In this document: one piece after another, positions 45,538 to 55,485 of the stretch
How positions within the stretch are numbered: the stretch's first letter is position 1
How the letters are laid out: every line of letters starts with the position of its first letter
Assembly (NCBI GenBank): GCA_002437115.1
Contig: DJOD01000055.1
Coordinates: 1 to 64,000 of the forward strand
Direction of reading: 5' to 3'
Source of the DNA: Prevotella sp. UBA6447
GTDB lineage: Bacteria > Bacteroidota > Bacteroidia > Bacteroidales > Bacteroidaceae
Length of the DNA stretch: 64,000 nt
Notes under the pieces: model-generated
What the model was told of the DNA's origin: nothing
The model's database searches: none
What the model saw: only the letters and a program-made list of their open reading frames with translations
Program-made: the position numbers and the translations under genes

Positions 45538-46431
45538 ATGATGGATTTCAGGACTCTAATTGACATCTCTCCTTCCGCATGGAAGATTGAGCCATGCGAA
45601 CGCATGTTGTTTGTCGGCTCTTGCTTTGCCGACAATATGGGCAGGCGCTTCTGCCAGGAACGGTTTCGCGCGGTGGTCAATCCGCATGGCGTGATGTACA
45701 ACCCGGCCAGCATCGTCCACACCGTCGAGCGGCTGACCAGCGAGGGGGGCATGCCCTTCCAGGCGAGCGAGCAGGGCACGTGCGTCTTCACCCTGGGCAC
45801 CAACCATGTGTATGTGCTCAAGGAGACGGGCGAGATCGTGGACAACTGCCAGAAGCGACCGCAGCGGCTCTTCAACGAGCGGGTGCTTAGCGTGGAGCAA
45901 TGTGCCGACTACATCAGCCAGGCCGTCGCCGCGGTGCATGAGCGTTACCCACAGGTAAGGTTTGTCCTCACCGTGTCGCCCATCCGCTATCGCAAGTATG
46001 GATACCACGGGTCACAACTGTCCAAAGCCACCTTGCTGCTGGCCATCGAACAGGTGAGACAAACGGTGACGGATGTGACCATTGACTATTTTCCCTCCTA
46101 CGAGATTGTACTCGATGAGCTTCGCGACTATCGCTTCTACCAGGAGGACATGCTCCACCCAACCCCACAAGCCATCAACTACATTTTCGAGCGTTTTGGC
46201 GACACTTATTTCTCTCGCCAAACACAAGCGTTTATCGAAACTTGGCGACCGATACGCGAGGCGTTGGGGCACCGCCCCTTCCACCCTGAGTCGGAGGAGT
46301 ATGCCCGGTTTATGCAAAAGACAATGGAAAAAGCCCGCACCTTGCAAGCTCGGTTTCCCCAAATGGGAAACATGGACGAAATTATCCCTCGCGCTGGCGC
46401 ACAGCCTCAAAGAGCAGGATGGCCGCGCTGA
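45538..46431 (+). CDS. GSCFA domain protein
   Basis: A 297-residue protein of the GSCFA family (named for its motif, here FVGSCFADNMG near residues 25-35), related to SGNH/GDSL hydrolases. The C-terminal DMLHPTPQAINYIFERF supplies a Asp-x-x-His pair typical of SGNH catalytic blocks, so an esterase or acetylhydrolase activity is plausible but untested. No signal peptide. It is in operon with fkp, suggesting action on a sugar product. Its 3' end overlaps the convergent TrmH-family gene by 50 bases. Confidence 0.87.
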   Translation: MMDFRTLIDISPSAWKIEPCERMLFVGSCFADNMGRRFCQERFRAVVNPHGVMYNPASIVHTVERLTSEGGMPFQASEQGTCVFTLGTNHVYVLKETGEIVDNCQKRPQRLFNERVLSVEQCADYISQAVAAVHERYPQVRFVLTVSPIRYRKYGYHGSQLSKATLLLAIEQVRQTVTDVTIDYFPSYEIVLDELRDYRFYQEDMLHPTPQAINYIFERFGDTYFSRQTQAFIETWRPIREALGHRPFHPESEEYARFMQKTMEKARTLQARFPQMGNMDEIIPRAGAQPQRAGWPR

Positions 46432-47191
46432 CCGACACATTGAGCGAATCGAGCTGACCCTTCATGGGGATGCGGATATGGGCATCGGCGGCCACACGCC
46501 ACTGGTCGGTAAGCCCCGTGGCCTCAGTGCCCATGACAAGGGCGGTACCGCGGCGCATGTCGGTATCATAATAGAGGTGGGAGTCTTGCAACTGGGCCGT
46601 GAGGATACGGATGCCTCGCGCCTTCAGGAAGGCGATACACTCTGCGGACGAGCACGCCACGGTGGGAACGGTGAAGATGGCACCGATGCTCGAACGGATG
46701 AGGTTGGGATTGTAGAGGTCGGTAAGCGGATCGCAGACAATAACCGCATCGGCTGCCGCAGCATCGGCCGAGCGCAACACGGCACCTAAGTTGCCGGGTT
46801 TCTCCACTCGCTCAAGCACCATCAGCAAGGGGGTGTCGGGCAAGTGTAGCTCATCGAGGGTTCTCGTCTGGGCCTTCATCTCGGCAACGACACCTTCAGT
46901 AGAGCTACGATAGGCCATGCGCTCATAGACCTCGGGGGTGACCTCCAGGGCGCGGCTCTCCGCGATAACCTGGCGCAACTCGGCATCCTCGCCTGTCAGG
47001 GCAAACAGCTTGGGACAATAGAAAAGCGTGTCAATCTCATAGCCAGAATGGAGGCAATGGAGAAGCTCACGACGACCCTCCACCACAAACAGGCCAGCCT
47101 TTCGGCGCTCAGCCGACTTCTGCTGCAACAAGATGAGTCTCTTCACACGAGTGTTTTGCGTGCTTGTTATCATGCCATCTGCACTATTCAT
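46382..47191 (-). CDS. TrmH/SpoU family RNA 2'-O-methyltransferase
   Basis: A 269-residue SPOUT enzyme that methylates ribose in rRNA or tRNA. The N-terminal substrate-binding part has the typical TSTQNTRVKRL start and FVVEGRREL; the knotted C-terminal domain has motif 1 EKPGNLGAVLRSADA, motif 2 LVMGTEATGL and motif 3 IPMKGQLDSLNVSVSAAI. Starts are possible at 47191 or 47173; the second matches the usual family start. A minus-strand TACTTTTG box at 47292-47285 implies a leader of about 90 bases. Target nucleotide not assignable. Confidence 0.88.
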   Translation of the reverse strand: MNSADGMITSTQNTRVKRLILLQQKSAERRKAGLFVVEGRRELLHCLHSGYEIDTLFYCPKLFALTGEDAELRQVIAESRALEVTPEVYERMAYRSSTEGVVAEMKAQTRTLDELHLPDTPLLMVLERVEKPGNLGAVLRSADAAAADAVIVCDPLTDLYNPNLIRSSIGAIFTVPTVACSSAECIAFLKARGIRILTAQLQDSHLYYDTDMRRGTALVMGTEATGLTDQWRVAADAHIRIPMKGQLDSLNVSVSAAILLFEAVRQREG

Positions 47192-47284
47192 ACGTCAATG
47201 TTCATTTAATGTTATAAAGAAAAAGAACCCATTGTGAACAACAAGTGGTCACTTTGGGTAAAGATCAATATTGCCCTTTCCTTG

Positions 47285-47292
47285 CAAAAGTA
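47285..47292 (-). promoter_or_regulatory. Promoter -7 box of the TrmH-family gene
   Basis: TACTTTTG on the minus strand. The rest of 47192-47580 is non-coding apart from the terminator near 47540. Confidence 0.45.
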
Positions 47293-47527
47293 ACAAGATT
47301 ATTTCAATCGCGCAACGATTTGTTACGCTAAATACAAACGCCAGCCTGGTATTAGCCATAAACGATAGGGCTGCGGGAAGGGCGACGACATACCCTCACA
47401 AAGATTTCATCCGCTCTCCTTGACAAACTGTTCGACCATAAATATTGACAAAACACATATCCGGCAGTTGCAACCGTATCGCTTCATGAACACATAATAG
47501 GCCCGTTGGTTATGCCCATAACAAAAA

Positions 47528-47555
47528 CGGGCAACAGCCCGAAAGCCACTGCCCG
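47528..47555 (-). terminator. Terminator after the M6 metalloprotease gene
   Basis: CGGGCA / TGCCCG arms with an internal loop, followed on the minus strand by TTTTTG. It lies 26 bases past the stop codon. Confidence 0.7.
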
Positions 47556-47580
47556 TCCTTCCCTGGGTACATTATTTAAT

Positions 47581-50373
47581 TTAATACAAGATCTTAACTG
47601 TGTCGCCGGCCACACGAACAACATACAATCCACGGCCGCAAAGAGACAAAGCGGCTCGGCCATCCTGACCGATGACGGCCGAGCAGCATATGCGTCCGTC
47701 TACGGAGTACACCTTCACGACATCTCCCGCCTTGCCCAGGCAGGACAATGTTCCGTTCGATTGAAGAGCCACCCTGCTGCCATTCAGCGTGTGGCCTGTG
47801 ATTGCCGTCGGGTCGCTGAGTGACACATACTGCTCTGCAGACCAAAGCGTATGGCTGTCGTCCTGAGACACGGCCATCACCTTATAGTAGTAGCCCGTCT
47901 CCTGAGAAGACAGGCCTGTCACGCGGCAAGAATTCACATTGCCCACATTGGCGGCATCAAACGCCTCCAGGACATGGCGCTCCACACCTCCCACCATGAC
48001 ACGGATGTCATCAAGGGCAAGGTTGGCACCATCAGACTGCAGATAGGTCAGCCGCAACTGGCGCGTGCCTGCCGGTATGCTGTCCATCGTGTAGGTGGCA
48101 CCGTCGGTCGACAGGTTGTCAAACCTCGCAATGGAGGTCCACTGCCCGTCGACGAGACCGTCCACCACAACCGCACTTTCCGGCTTGTATCCAGCGAGCC
48201 TCGCCCAGAAGGAACATGAAAGCACGTCATGCTCATAGACAGCCGTGGTGATGGTGGCACCATCCTTGTCGAGCTTGGCCGACGGCGAAGCCTTGCCGCA
48301 CCAGCTCGGATCAGTGTAACGTGTCACCTTCAAGGAATAGTTCCAACCTGTCGGGACACGGAAAATGAGAGATCCGAAATCACAGACATCGGCCTTAGGA
48401 GCCACCTCATATGCGCCTTCGACCGTGAGCAGATAATGGTCGGCGCCATCCACGGGCTTCCAGCAAGCAGTGAAAGCATCGTTACCCACATTGGAAGCGG
48501 GCAGCACCACGGGTGTCATGTAAGGGAACGTCATCTCCGAAGTCTTGACGGTTATGGAAGAAGGTTCGGAAACACGCGTGCCCGAGACGGCTGTCACCTC
48601 CGCCACATAATCCGTTTCCGCCTCCAGCCCGTCCACATCGACAGACGTAGACTTGGCCGAGACCTTTGCGGCGTGAAAACCATCCACATATTCTTTTTCG
48701 GCACCGTTGCACTTGTACACACTCACGGCATACTCCTTGGCACGCTCTACGGGTTGCCAACTGAGGCGCATGGAGATGGGCGTGACTTCGGACTCCTTCA
48801 GCTCGCCCGGAGACTGGAGCACGAAGTTACCACCGTCCACATCGAAATAAATTTTTCCGTCCGACTCCATGATGCCCGTGATGGGCAGTCCCGGGTCTTT
48901 CTTATACCAATCAAGGAAAGCCGGTGTCGTCGTGGCGGTAAATTCGGTCTTGTCAAGTGCGCCCGGCCATGCCGCGCCCTGTGATGACTTGCCCTCACCG
49001 TTGGCCTCCACAAGGTCCACATACTGATGGTCGGGGTCGTTGTTCACGGTGTTGTCATCCCACACGGAAGCAAGATAGTCGACATGCCATATCAGCATGC
49101 CATGACCCGGCAGGTAAGTGTCCCATGAGGTCTGCTGCCTGTTTTCAAAGAGGAAGAACTCTTTGGGCCTTGACGTGCCGATTACGACAGCCTTGTTGGA
49201 GTCCTTGATGTCATCAAGCCTCACCGACGTGGCCTCGGCCACCGTCTGCAGGTCGAGCCACCCCATGGCGTTGCGCTCATAGGCCGAATAGGTGGGTGGT
49301 GTACGCGAGTCGTTGTTGTAGGGACCATAGTCCATCACCGACCACTCGCCGGGGGTGTAGTTGCCGCCCGACACGGTGTTGTAGAGGTCGGGCAGTCCCA
49401 TGATGTGCGAGAACTCATGGCAGAACGTGCCGATGCCATCGGGCTTGCTGCCCTGCAGCTCACAGGTGCAGGCATAGTGGTCGACGAGCACACCATCGAC
49501 AGTAAACGACTTGCCGGCTTGTTCCAGGTTCCAGGCATGGGGCCACACCGTCTCGGCCGAGCCACCCGAAGCCTCGCCCTTGCCGGCATAAAACAGGAAC
49601 ACATTGTCAAGAATGCCGTCATGGTCACGGTCATACTGGCTGAAGTCCACAGAGTCGTCAAGTTGCTTGACAGCATCGATGACCATCTCCTCGGGCTGCC
49701 GGTCGTGCCCCGACAGGCCATTGCCGCCATAGTAGGACCGCTTGTTGGGCAAGGTAACCGGGCCATAGACGTCACAGGCCAAATCAAACTGGCCATTGGA
49801 GGCATCCAGGAAGTACTGTCTCGCACATCCTGTGGCTCCATATTCGCTGAAGCCGTCCTTGTTGAGCATGTCCGAGAAATACTGTCGCGGGTTCTCGGTC
49901 TTGAACTTCACATCCTTGTACTCCACGAGCACCACGAGGGCCTTCTGCTGGCCTTTGGTGGGAAATGTGGTGCTGAACTTTCCAAGTCCGGCATGCGAGT
50001 CGGCCTTGTACCGGTTGGTGGCGAGCGCACGTGCCCGAAGTGCCGACACCACTGCGCCTATGTTTGTTCCGGCCACGGAAGCCTTGACGGCGGCCGAGCG
50101 CCGCTGGACATCACAAGCCAAGTAGTTGGTTCGCTGCAACCTCCCATCCTTCATGGTTGCGAAGTAGAGACCACCGTCAGCGTCTTCCATAAGCGGCAGG
50201 CTGTCGGCAGTAAGGTAATAGTGGAAACGCTCGTCACCCTGCAGCGTGACGTTGACAACCGTCCCGTCTGGCTGCTTGTACTGCCTGACACCACGCTTGG
50301 CGGGAACAGCTCCTGCCTCCAGCGCGGCCAACGAGAACACAGCCAGCAATGTGGCTGATAATGCTTTTTTCAT
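47581..50373 (-). CDS. Secreted M6 family metalloprotease
   Basis: A 930-residue exported zinc protease of the immune-inhibitor-A-like M6 family. It has a signal peptide (to about 22), a propeptide-like region, and a catalytic domain with zinc motif HEFSH at 319-323 followed by GLPDLY, whose Asp329 can be the third ligand, and a calcium-type loop DRDHDGILDN near 248-257. C-terminal to it lie an FN3 domain (about 520-615), a jelly-roll-like region and a tail (VYSVDGRICCS...GLYVVRVAGDTVKILY) resembling a type IX secretion signal. It leads or ends a leftward run of three secreted proteins. A host- or food-protein-degrading role is inferred. Confidence 0.88.
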   Translation of the reverse strand: MKKALSATLLAVFSLAALEAGAVPAKRGVRQYKQPDGTVVNVTLQGDERFHYYLTADSLPLMEDADGGLYFATMKDGRLQRTNYLACDVQRRSAAVKASVAGTNIGAVVSALRARALATNRYKADSHAGLGKFSTTFPTKGQQKALVVLVEYKDVKFKTENPRQYFSDMLNKDGFSEYGATGCARQYFLDASNGQFDLACDVYGPVTLPNKRSYYGGNGLSGHDRQPEEMVIDAVKQLDDSVDFSQYDRDHDGILDNVFLFYAGKGEASGGSAETVWPHAWNLEQAGKSFTVDGVLVDHYACTCELQGSKPDGIGTFCHEFSHIMGLPDLYNTVSGGNYTPGEWSVMDYGPYNNDSRTPPTYSAYERNAMGWLDLQTVAEATSVRLDDIKDSNKAVVIGTSRPKEFFLFENRQQTSWDTYLPGHGMLIWHVDYLASVWDDNTVNNDPDHQYVDLVEANGEGKSSQGAAWPGALDKTEFTATTTPAFLDWYKKDPGLPITGIMESDGKIYFDVDGGNFVLQSPGELKESEVTPISMRLSWQPVERAKEYAVSVYKCNGAEKEYVDGFHAAKVSAKSTSVDVDGLEAETDYVAEVTAVSGTRVSEPSSITVKTSEMTFPYMTPVVLPASNVGNDAFTACWKPVDGADHYLLTVEGAYEVAPKADVCDFGSLIFRVPTGWNYSLKVTRYTDPSWCGKASPSAKLDKDGATITTAVYEHDVLSCSFWARLAGYKPESAVVVDGLVDGQWTSIARFDNLSTDGATYTMDSIPAGTRQLRLTYLQSDGANLALDDIRVMVGGVERHVLEAFDAANVGNVNSCRVTGLSSQETGYYYKVMAVSQDDSHTLWSAEQYVSLSDPTAITGHTLNGSRVALQSNGTLSCLGKAGDVVKVYSVDGRICCSAVIGQDGRAALSLCGRGLYVVRVAGDTVKILY

Positions 50374-50382
50374 CGTAGGATA

Positions 50383-51798
50383 TTATTTGATGGTGATTTT
50401 ACTTGTCTTCTTTCCTCGTTTGCAGATATACACGCCTGATGTAGGATGGCTGACCTTCATACCCGACAGAGTGTAATATTCGATCTTCTCGGCACTCTCG
50501 TCTGCCACTTGGCTGATGCCCGTCGAGACATTCCTCCATGCGCCATAGGTGACCCTGCTGTCGTCTTCCCATGAGCCGTAATAGTCGCTTCCTTCCTGCA
50601 GCTTGTAGGTGGAGTGGACGTATGTGGCGGGATAGCCCGTGGCTGGGTCGTTCTCCACCACGCCCTTCTCCCAAGAGTTGATGATGGTATGTCCGTAATA
50701 AGTCTGGTTCTGGGCCTCAAGCAGATTACCATAATCGTCATAGGTGTTGAGCACCTGGTTGATGGACTGCACCGGATAGGCTCCGCCTGCCGTCAGGTCT
50801 TGGTCAAACACGGTCTTGGAGTAGTTGCCCTTGGCGCCAAAATCCTTGTAGCTTGTCACTGACTTGGTGGGGAACAATGACAGGTAAGTGTACTCGTAGG
50901 TCATGACATAGTCGTAGTCCTTCTCAGGATATTCGACGGTCATGGTGATGCCGCTCTGTGTCGTCATGTCGACCTTGGCAGACGTGATAAGGTTGTTGCC
51001 CGACATGATCTCGTCCACATAGGCTATCTGTCCGTCGGTCTGTTGCCATTTGCAGTCGGCATAAGCCTCGTTGACCGCAAGTTCTATCGGGTCAGAGGCC
51101 GACTTCTGTGTGGCCACTGACTGGACGAGTGTCTGTGGCTTGCCATCAGTACCGTATGTGGTCTCAAGCAGCTGCGCCTCAAGCCAACCATTGTTGTACC
51201 AGGTGAAAGAATGCACGGCGGTGATGTTTCCGGCGGCATCGCGCTCGATGACCTGCTTGTAGCTGTCTTCGTTCATGGCCTTTGTGCCGTCGGAGGCAAT
51301 GTCATAGGCCTCCTGCGAGACCACCACGTCTGGGCGCACGTCATCGTAAGTCACGTCTACGGTATAGACCAGCTGCATGTCATCAGGGCTGAAGCCACCC
51401 TTGACATCGGCTTTCAACAGGCGGCCCGCATCGTCATAAGTGTATTCGGCAAGAGAATAGGTGTAATACTGGGTCTGCGTGAGATCCAGGTTCTCCACCA
51501 GTTCACTCAACGTACGGCCTTCCCGATCGTATGTGTATGTGTATTTCGCATAGTCCTTCCACTCGTTGCTGTCCCAGCTGGCCTTGATGGCGTAGCCTGG
51601 TTTCCACACAGAGGAGCTGGTGGCCTCCATCGGCTTGAGTGCAGGCAGCAGGGAAATGCTCTTTCCCGGCGCCTTCCTCACCTTAGCAAGGGTTGCAGGT
51701 AGCTTCTTCAGAAAAGGATTGTCGACATAATGGTCTTGCGCTGAAGCCATCCAAGGGCAAGCGACAGCCATCATCATGACGGTAACAAAATTTCTCAT
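50383..51798 (-). CDS. Secreted YD-repeat-like protein
   Basis: A 471-residue exported protein without assigned function. After a signal peptide (to about 20) it contains several short tyrosine-aspartate repeats resembling RHS/YD units (YTYDREGRTLSE, YTYDDAGRLLKA, NTYDDYGNLLEA), which usually build beta shells. The C-terminal tail (YYTLSGMKVSHPTSGVYICKRGKKTSKITIK cut short: LSGMKV...GVYIC) resembles a sorting domain. It is 9 bases upstream of the M6 gene and so in the same operon. Confidence 0.75.
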   Translation of the reverse strand: MRNFVTVMMMAVACPWMASAQDHYVDNPFLKKLPATLAKVRKAPGKSISLLPALKPMEATSSSVWKPGYAIKASWDSNEWKDYAKYTYTYDREGRTLSELVENLDLTQTQYYTYSLAEYTYDDAGRLLKADVKGGFSPDDMQLVYTVDVTYDDVRPDVVVSQEAYDIASDGTKAMNEDSYKQVIERDAAGNITAVHSFTWYNNGWLEAQLLETTYGTDGKPQTLVQSVATQKSASDPIELAVNEAYADCKWQQTDGQIAYVDEIMSGNNLITSAKVDMTTQSGITMTVEYPEKDYDYVMTYEYTYLSLFPTKSVTSYKDFGAKGNYSKTVFDQDLTAGGAYPVQSINQVLNTYDDYGNLLEAQNQTYYGHTIINSWEKGVVENDPATGYPATYVHSTYKLQEGSDYYGSWEDDSRVTYGAWRNVSTGISQVADESAEKIEYYTLSGMKVSHPTSGVYICKRGKKTSKITIK

Positions 51799-51816
51799 AG
51801 TTGTTTTTGCTATAAA

Positions 51817-51850
51817 AAGGCGGAAAATACCTTGAAGGATTTTCCGCCTT
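51817..51850 (-). terminator. Rho-independent terminator
   Basis: A perfect 12-bp stem AAGGCGGAAAAT with complement, 10-base loop, then TTTTTATAGC on the minus strand. It ends the 550-residue protein gene, separating it from the M6 pair, although read-through is possible. Confidence 0.85.
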
Positions 51851-51870
51851 GAAATATGGATTACACGCGA

Positions 51871-53523
51871 TTATTTCACAAGTTGCTTGCTGGTCTTGCC
51901 ATTCTTGTACTTGACGATGTGCAAGCCCTTTGCGTTGGCTGATACCTTGCGGCCGCTCAAGTCGTAGACGCCTTCCACCTCGCTTGAAGCGTGGTCGTAA
52001 ACGCCGTTGATGCCTGAAGGCTCGTCGCCACATGAGTTGATAAGCTCGGGCTTACCGGTCCAGTTGCCTGTGAAGTTGTGGCCGGCGCCGTCATTGAGTT
52101 TGAACTCGATGGTGTAGGTCTCACCGTCCTCATGCTGCGTGATGTTGAGGTCGCCCTTGTATGCGGGTGCGTTCACCTGCGGCTGGCCCTCAGCGTTGAA
52201 GTGGGTCAGCGCCCAGGTGCCCTTGAGCTGTCCCTCTGCGTTGATGCCACCCTTGATGTACTCGCCCTTCCAGGGAGTGCGGCTTGGAGAGACAGTATAA
52301 GTGTCGGTGGCAATGCCGTCAAAGAATGACTCGCCCTTGGAGCAGATATAGGAGATGAAGCCATCGTCCTTGCCTTCTGCTGGCAACAGGGTGATGTACC
52401 AGTTGCGCACGCCGCCATAGTTCTCATAGTCGCCGATGCATTCAAACTGGGCGCTGGCACCCTCAAGGTCAAGAGTCTTATCCTCCGTGAAGTCGGTCAA
52501 CGGGATGTTGTTGACAGGCATGCTGCCCTCGTAGGTGAACTTGATGGAGAAGCCGTAGTCGGTCATGAAGTCGGCCACGATCTTCTTGTTATCGCCCTCG
52601 CCGCTCACCGTGAGCGTTCCCTTGGTGGCGCAACCCCACGCGATGAGCTGGTTGGCGTAGATGTACTGGAGATAGGTTCCTGTAGGATATTTCACACCTG
52701 CGAATTCAACCAGTTCGCCAGCAGTGAGGGTAAAGGCGTCACCAGCATTATCTGAGATATTGTAGACACCGTTGGGGAGGTTCTTGGCCTGCGGAGCGTA
52801 AACGTCGAGGTACATCTCGCGTGCGGGAAGGCGGTCGTAGCTATAGTCGCCGTATTCGTCCTTCGTCATGTCCGTTAGGTAGAGGCGAAGCTTCATGACG
52901 CCGTTGGAAAGAGACTTGTAGGTGCAACTTCCGCCGTTGCAGGTGAAGTTTTGGTCTTTCTCAAGATTCTCACTGGCCTGACTCAGGTCGTTGTAGACGA
53001 TGAAACGCGACTCATAAGTGACGTGGTGTGTCTTGCCAATCTCGTCAGTCAACACCAGGTCATATTTATAATAGGTGTTGCCGTCTTTCTCATAGGTGGA
53101 GATGACAAGCTTACCGTCGGTGACGCTCCTGTCAATCTCATAGTTGCCGTTGCCGTCGCGCTGGTAGATATGAGCGTCATCCTTCAAGACGTTGTCGCCT
53201 ATCGTCTTCGAGAATTTGTAGGTTCCTGGTTGTGGATTGGGACTGTATTCATCAGAAGGGGCTGCGCCGAAGAATTCCATCGCGTACACGGTGCTACCCT
53301 TGGCCGGGTAACCTTCACTGTTCAAGTCCTTGTTGCCAAGCACAAGATAATAGGCATTCAAGGTGTGGCTCCCGTTGCTGAGACGTGTGCCATACCAATC
53401 TGCCTGGCACAAAACGCTGGCGTTGAACTCATAGTCGTACTGGGTCTCATCCGCCTTGGCAACATGGGTGCCAAAGACCACTGCCATCATGAGCAGCAGA
53501 AATTTAGAAGTAAATAGCTTCAT
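51871..53523 (-). CDS. Secreted beta-rich protein of unknown function
   Basis: A 550-residue exported protein. A signal peptide (KFLLLMMAVVFGTHVAKA) is followed by two or more repeats of a lipocalin-like beta pattern (YYLVLGNKDL, WYITLLPAEG, with GxWxL and TYTI strands). The C-terminal GVYDLSGRKVSANAKGLHIV tail is of the sorting type. I do not recognise a family. A -7 box TACTTTTG lies on the minus strand at 53585-53578. Its place next to the TPR-AraC regulator suggests coordinated expression with the M6 protease. Confidence 0.75.
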   Translation of the reverse strand: MKLFTSKFLLLMMAVVFGTHVAKADETQYDYEFNASVLCQADWYGTRLSNGSHTLNAYYLVLGNKDLNSEGYPAKGSTVYAMEFFGAAPSDEYSPNPQPGTYKFSKTIGDNVLKDDAHIYQRDGNGNYEIDRSVTDGKLVISTYEKDGNTYYKYDLVLTDEIGKTHHVTYESRFIVYNDLSQASENLEKDQNFTCNGGSCTYKSLSNGVMKLRLYLTDMTKDEYGDYSYDRLPAREMYLDVYAPQAKNLPNGVYNISDNAGDAFTLTAGELVEFAGVKYPTGTYLQYIYANQLIAWGCATKGTLTVSGEGDNKKIVADFMTDYGFSIKFTYEGSMPVNNIPLTDFTEDKTLDLEGASAQFECIGDYENYGGVRNWYITLLPAEGKDDGFISYICSKGESFFDGIATDTYTVSPSRTPWKGEYIKGGINAEGQLKGTWALTHFNAEGQPQVNAPAYKGDLNITQHEDGETYTIEFKLNDGAGHNFTGNWTGKPELINSCGDEPSGINGVYDHASSEVEGVYDLSGRKVSANAKGLHIVKYKNGKTSKQLVK

Positions 53524-53577
53524 GCTCGTTTTGTTTTAAATGTTAATAATAAACGAATCGCCTCGTAAAGCATATTG

Positions 53578-53585
53578 CAAAAGTA
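53578..53585 (-). promoter_or_regulatory. Promoter -7 box of the 550-residue protein gene
   Basis: TACTTTTG on the minus strand, 55 bases upstream of the ATG. Confidence 0.5.
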
Positions 53586-53704
53586 ACCATCGCAACATGT
53601 TTGACAGTAAAAAACAACGAGCACATTCGTTCAAAAACAAGTATTTGAACGAAATAACGCCAAAATGCACCAAAAATGCTTGCTGATATGACAAAAATAT
53701 CCGT

Positions 53705-55360
53705 TTAGCCTTTTTCTCCCGCATTTTTTGTCAAAGTCTTATTTCTAGCAATGCGCTGAAAATCTGACGGCGTGAGCCCTGTCTCTTTCTTGAATGCAGT
53801 CACAAGGGATGTCCTCGACCTATATCCCACACTCTGCGAAATGGCCTCTATCGTCAGCCCACCATAATGATCCTCATCCGACAAACGCTTGCATGCCTCA
53901 CGCACCCGATACTGGTTGAGCAAGTCGCGGAAGGTCTTGCCAAGACTGTCATTGAGCACCGCCGACAATGCCCTGGGCGATATGCCGACGAGCTCGGCAA
54001 GCCTGTCAAGGGAGAAATCGGCTGAGAATTTCTCTTCCGTCTCGTCCATGATGGAGAGGATGCGCGTTTTCTGCGAGACGGCACTTTGCGGAGCTGTGTA
54101 AGACATCTGCGCAGCATCGGCTTCCTTATTGACTTCAAGCTCCCGCGCCAGTTTATCTTCCATTTCCTTTCTCAGTATGTCCTGTTGCTTCTCGAACAGC
54201 AGGACATAGTTGGCACGCAGGTGCCTGTTCCTAACCACGACGAGCAGCAGAACGGCGAAAACAAGCAGCAATAGCAAACAAGAACCGACAAGCCCCCATT
54301 CCCGCATCTTCTTCTTATGGTTAGCCTCGGCAAGCATCACGGCAGATCGATGCTTTTGCGTAGCGAGGTCATAGAGAAACTTCATATTCTCGATGGACGA
54401 GAGATTATCGACATTGTAAAGTGAGTCGCGCAACATCAGCATCCTGCTGTATGCGGCCTGGGCTTTTCCCTTCTCTCCCTTGGCCAGATATATGGAGCGC
54501 AACAACTTGTATGCATTGGCTTTCACGTCATTGCCCCAATAGTCGGATGGGGCATCAAGGATGCAATTGATGTAATGCAGCGCAGAGTCGGACATGCCGC
54601 GCTTCAGGTACAGCGACGCAGCGAGGGTCAGGGCCTGCGCCCGCCAGGCTTCACGCGATATGGTATCGTCAATATTATTGATGGATTGAATCAGGAATGC
54701 TGTGGCATCGGCAGGCTTCTTGTCTATGTAGGCTTGTACGGACTGGCATCTCAGGCGCGAATATTTATACAGGGGCGTACCCTTAGGAATCTGGAGCCTT
54801 GCGAACGTGCGTATCACGTCTTTGTAGTCGTTGACATGGCTGAAGCTCTGGTCAAGGTCAGTAAGGTTGCAAAATGAAGAGCATACGATTGTCCAACGCT
54901 GGTTCTCGCATGCCAACTTGATGGACAATTTATACAGACGTATCGCCTCATCCATGAACTCGGGCGACTTCACATGCTCGGAAAATATGGAGAACAGGCT
55001 GGCGGTATTCATATAAACCGTGGCCAGTGTCTTCGAATTGTTCACTCCCTCGCATATCTCCTTGGCCTTCATCAAGGCTGTATATGCCGCCTTGCAGTCT
55101 ATGCCATGCTGCAGGTAAACATACCCAAGATTGTTTGCCGCCTTGCCGCACAGTTCACGTTGGCTGGGTGAGAGGTCTTTGCGGTAGGAGTCGGCAACTT
55201 TCCTAAAGCAGAAGATTGCGCTGTCTATATTCTCCTTTGGACCAAGAAGGTATTGTTTTCCCCTGTCGATCAAGCGTTGCGATTCCTTCAGGCTCAGCGA
55301 GTAAGCGCTTGAAACATTTAGCAGTGCGAATATCGTCGTCAATAAGATTTTTACCATCAT
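53705..55360 (-). CDS. Membrane-bound TPR-AraC transcriptional regulator
   Basis: A 551-residue one-component regulator. A signal sequence (to about 20) is followed by tetratricopeptide-like helices (about 25-340), a single membrane helix (about 355-378), a coiled-coil stretch and a cytoplasmic AraC-type double helix-turn-helix (about 444-540: LDRLAELVGISPRALSAVLND, AISQSVGYRSRTSLVTAFKK, ending GLTPSDFQR). This layout senses periplasmic or envelope state and acts on DNA directly. I start at the double ATG 55360/55357 because a -7 box TAATTTTG (55485-55478, minus strand) excludes the longer frame to 55480. The adjoining secreted-protein genes are the likely targets, by position. Confidence 0.85.
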   Translation of the reverse strand: MMVKILLTTIFALLNVSSAYSLSLKESQRLIDRGKQYLLGPKENIDSAIFCFRKVADSYRKDLSPSQRELCGKAANNLGYVYLQHGIDCKAAYTALMKAKEICEGVNNSKTLATVYMNTASLFSIFSEHVKSPEFMDEAIRLYKLSIKLACENQRWTIVCSSFCNLTDLDQSFSHVNDYKDVIRTFARLQIPKGTPLYKYSRLRCQSVQAYIDKKPADATAFLIQSINNIDDTISREAWRAQALTLAASLYLKRGMSDSALHYINCILDAPSDYWGNDVKANAYKLLRSIYLAKGEKGKAQAAYSRMLMLRDSLYNVDNLSSIENMKFLYDLATQKHRSAVMLAEANHKKKMREWGLVGSCLLLLLVFAVLLLVVVRNRHLRANYVLLFEKQQDILRKEMEDKLARELEVNKEADAAQMSYTAPQSAVSQKTRILSIMDETEEKFSADFSLDRLAELVGISPRALSAVLNDSLGKTFRDLLNQYRVREACKRLSDEDHYGGLTIEAISQSVGYRSRTSLVTAFKKETGLTPSDFQRIARNKTLTKNAGEKG

Positions 55361-55477
55361 GTGCTTACCTAATATGGCATTGAAACCAATGCCGCATTGC
55401 CACTCACCGTCTTGCTTCCATCGTCTTATATCCCTCCTGGATACCGAAGAACGTAAAAGCCATGGGGGTGCTATTGG

Positions 55478-55485
55478 CAAAATTA
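55478..55485 (-). promoter_or_regulatory. Promoter -7 box of the TPR-AraC regulator
   Basis: TAATTTTG on the minus strand, giving a leader of about 110 bases. Confidence 0.5.
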
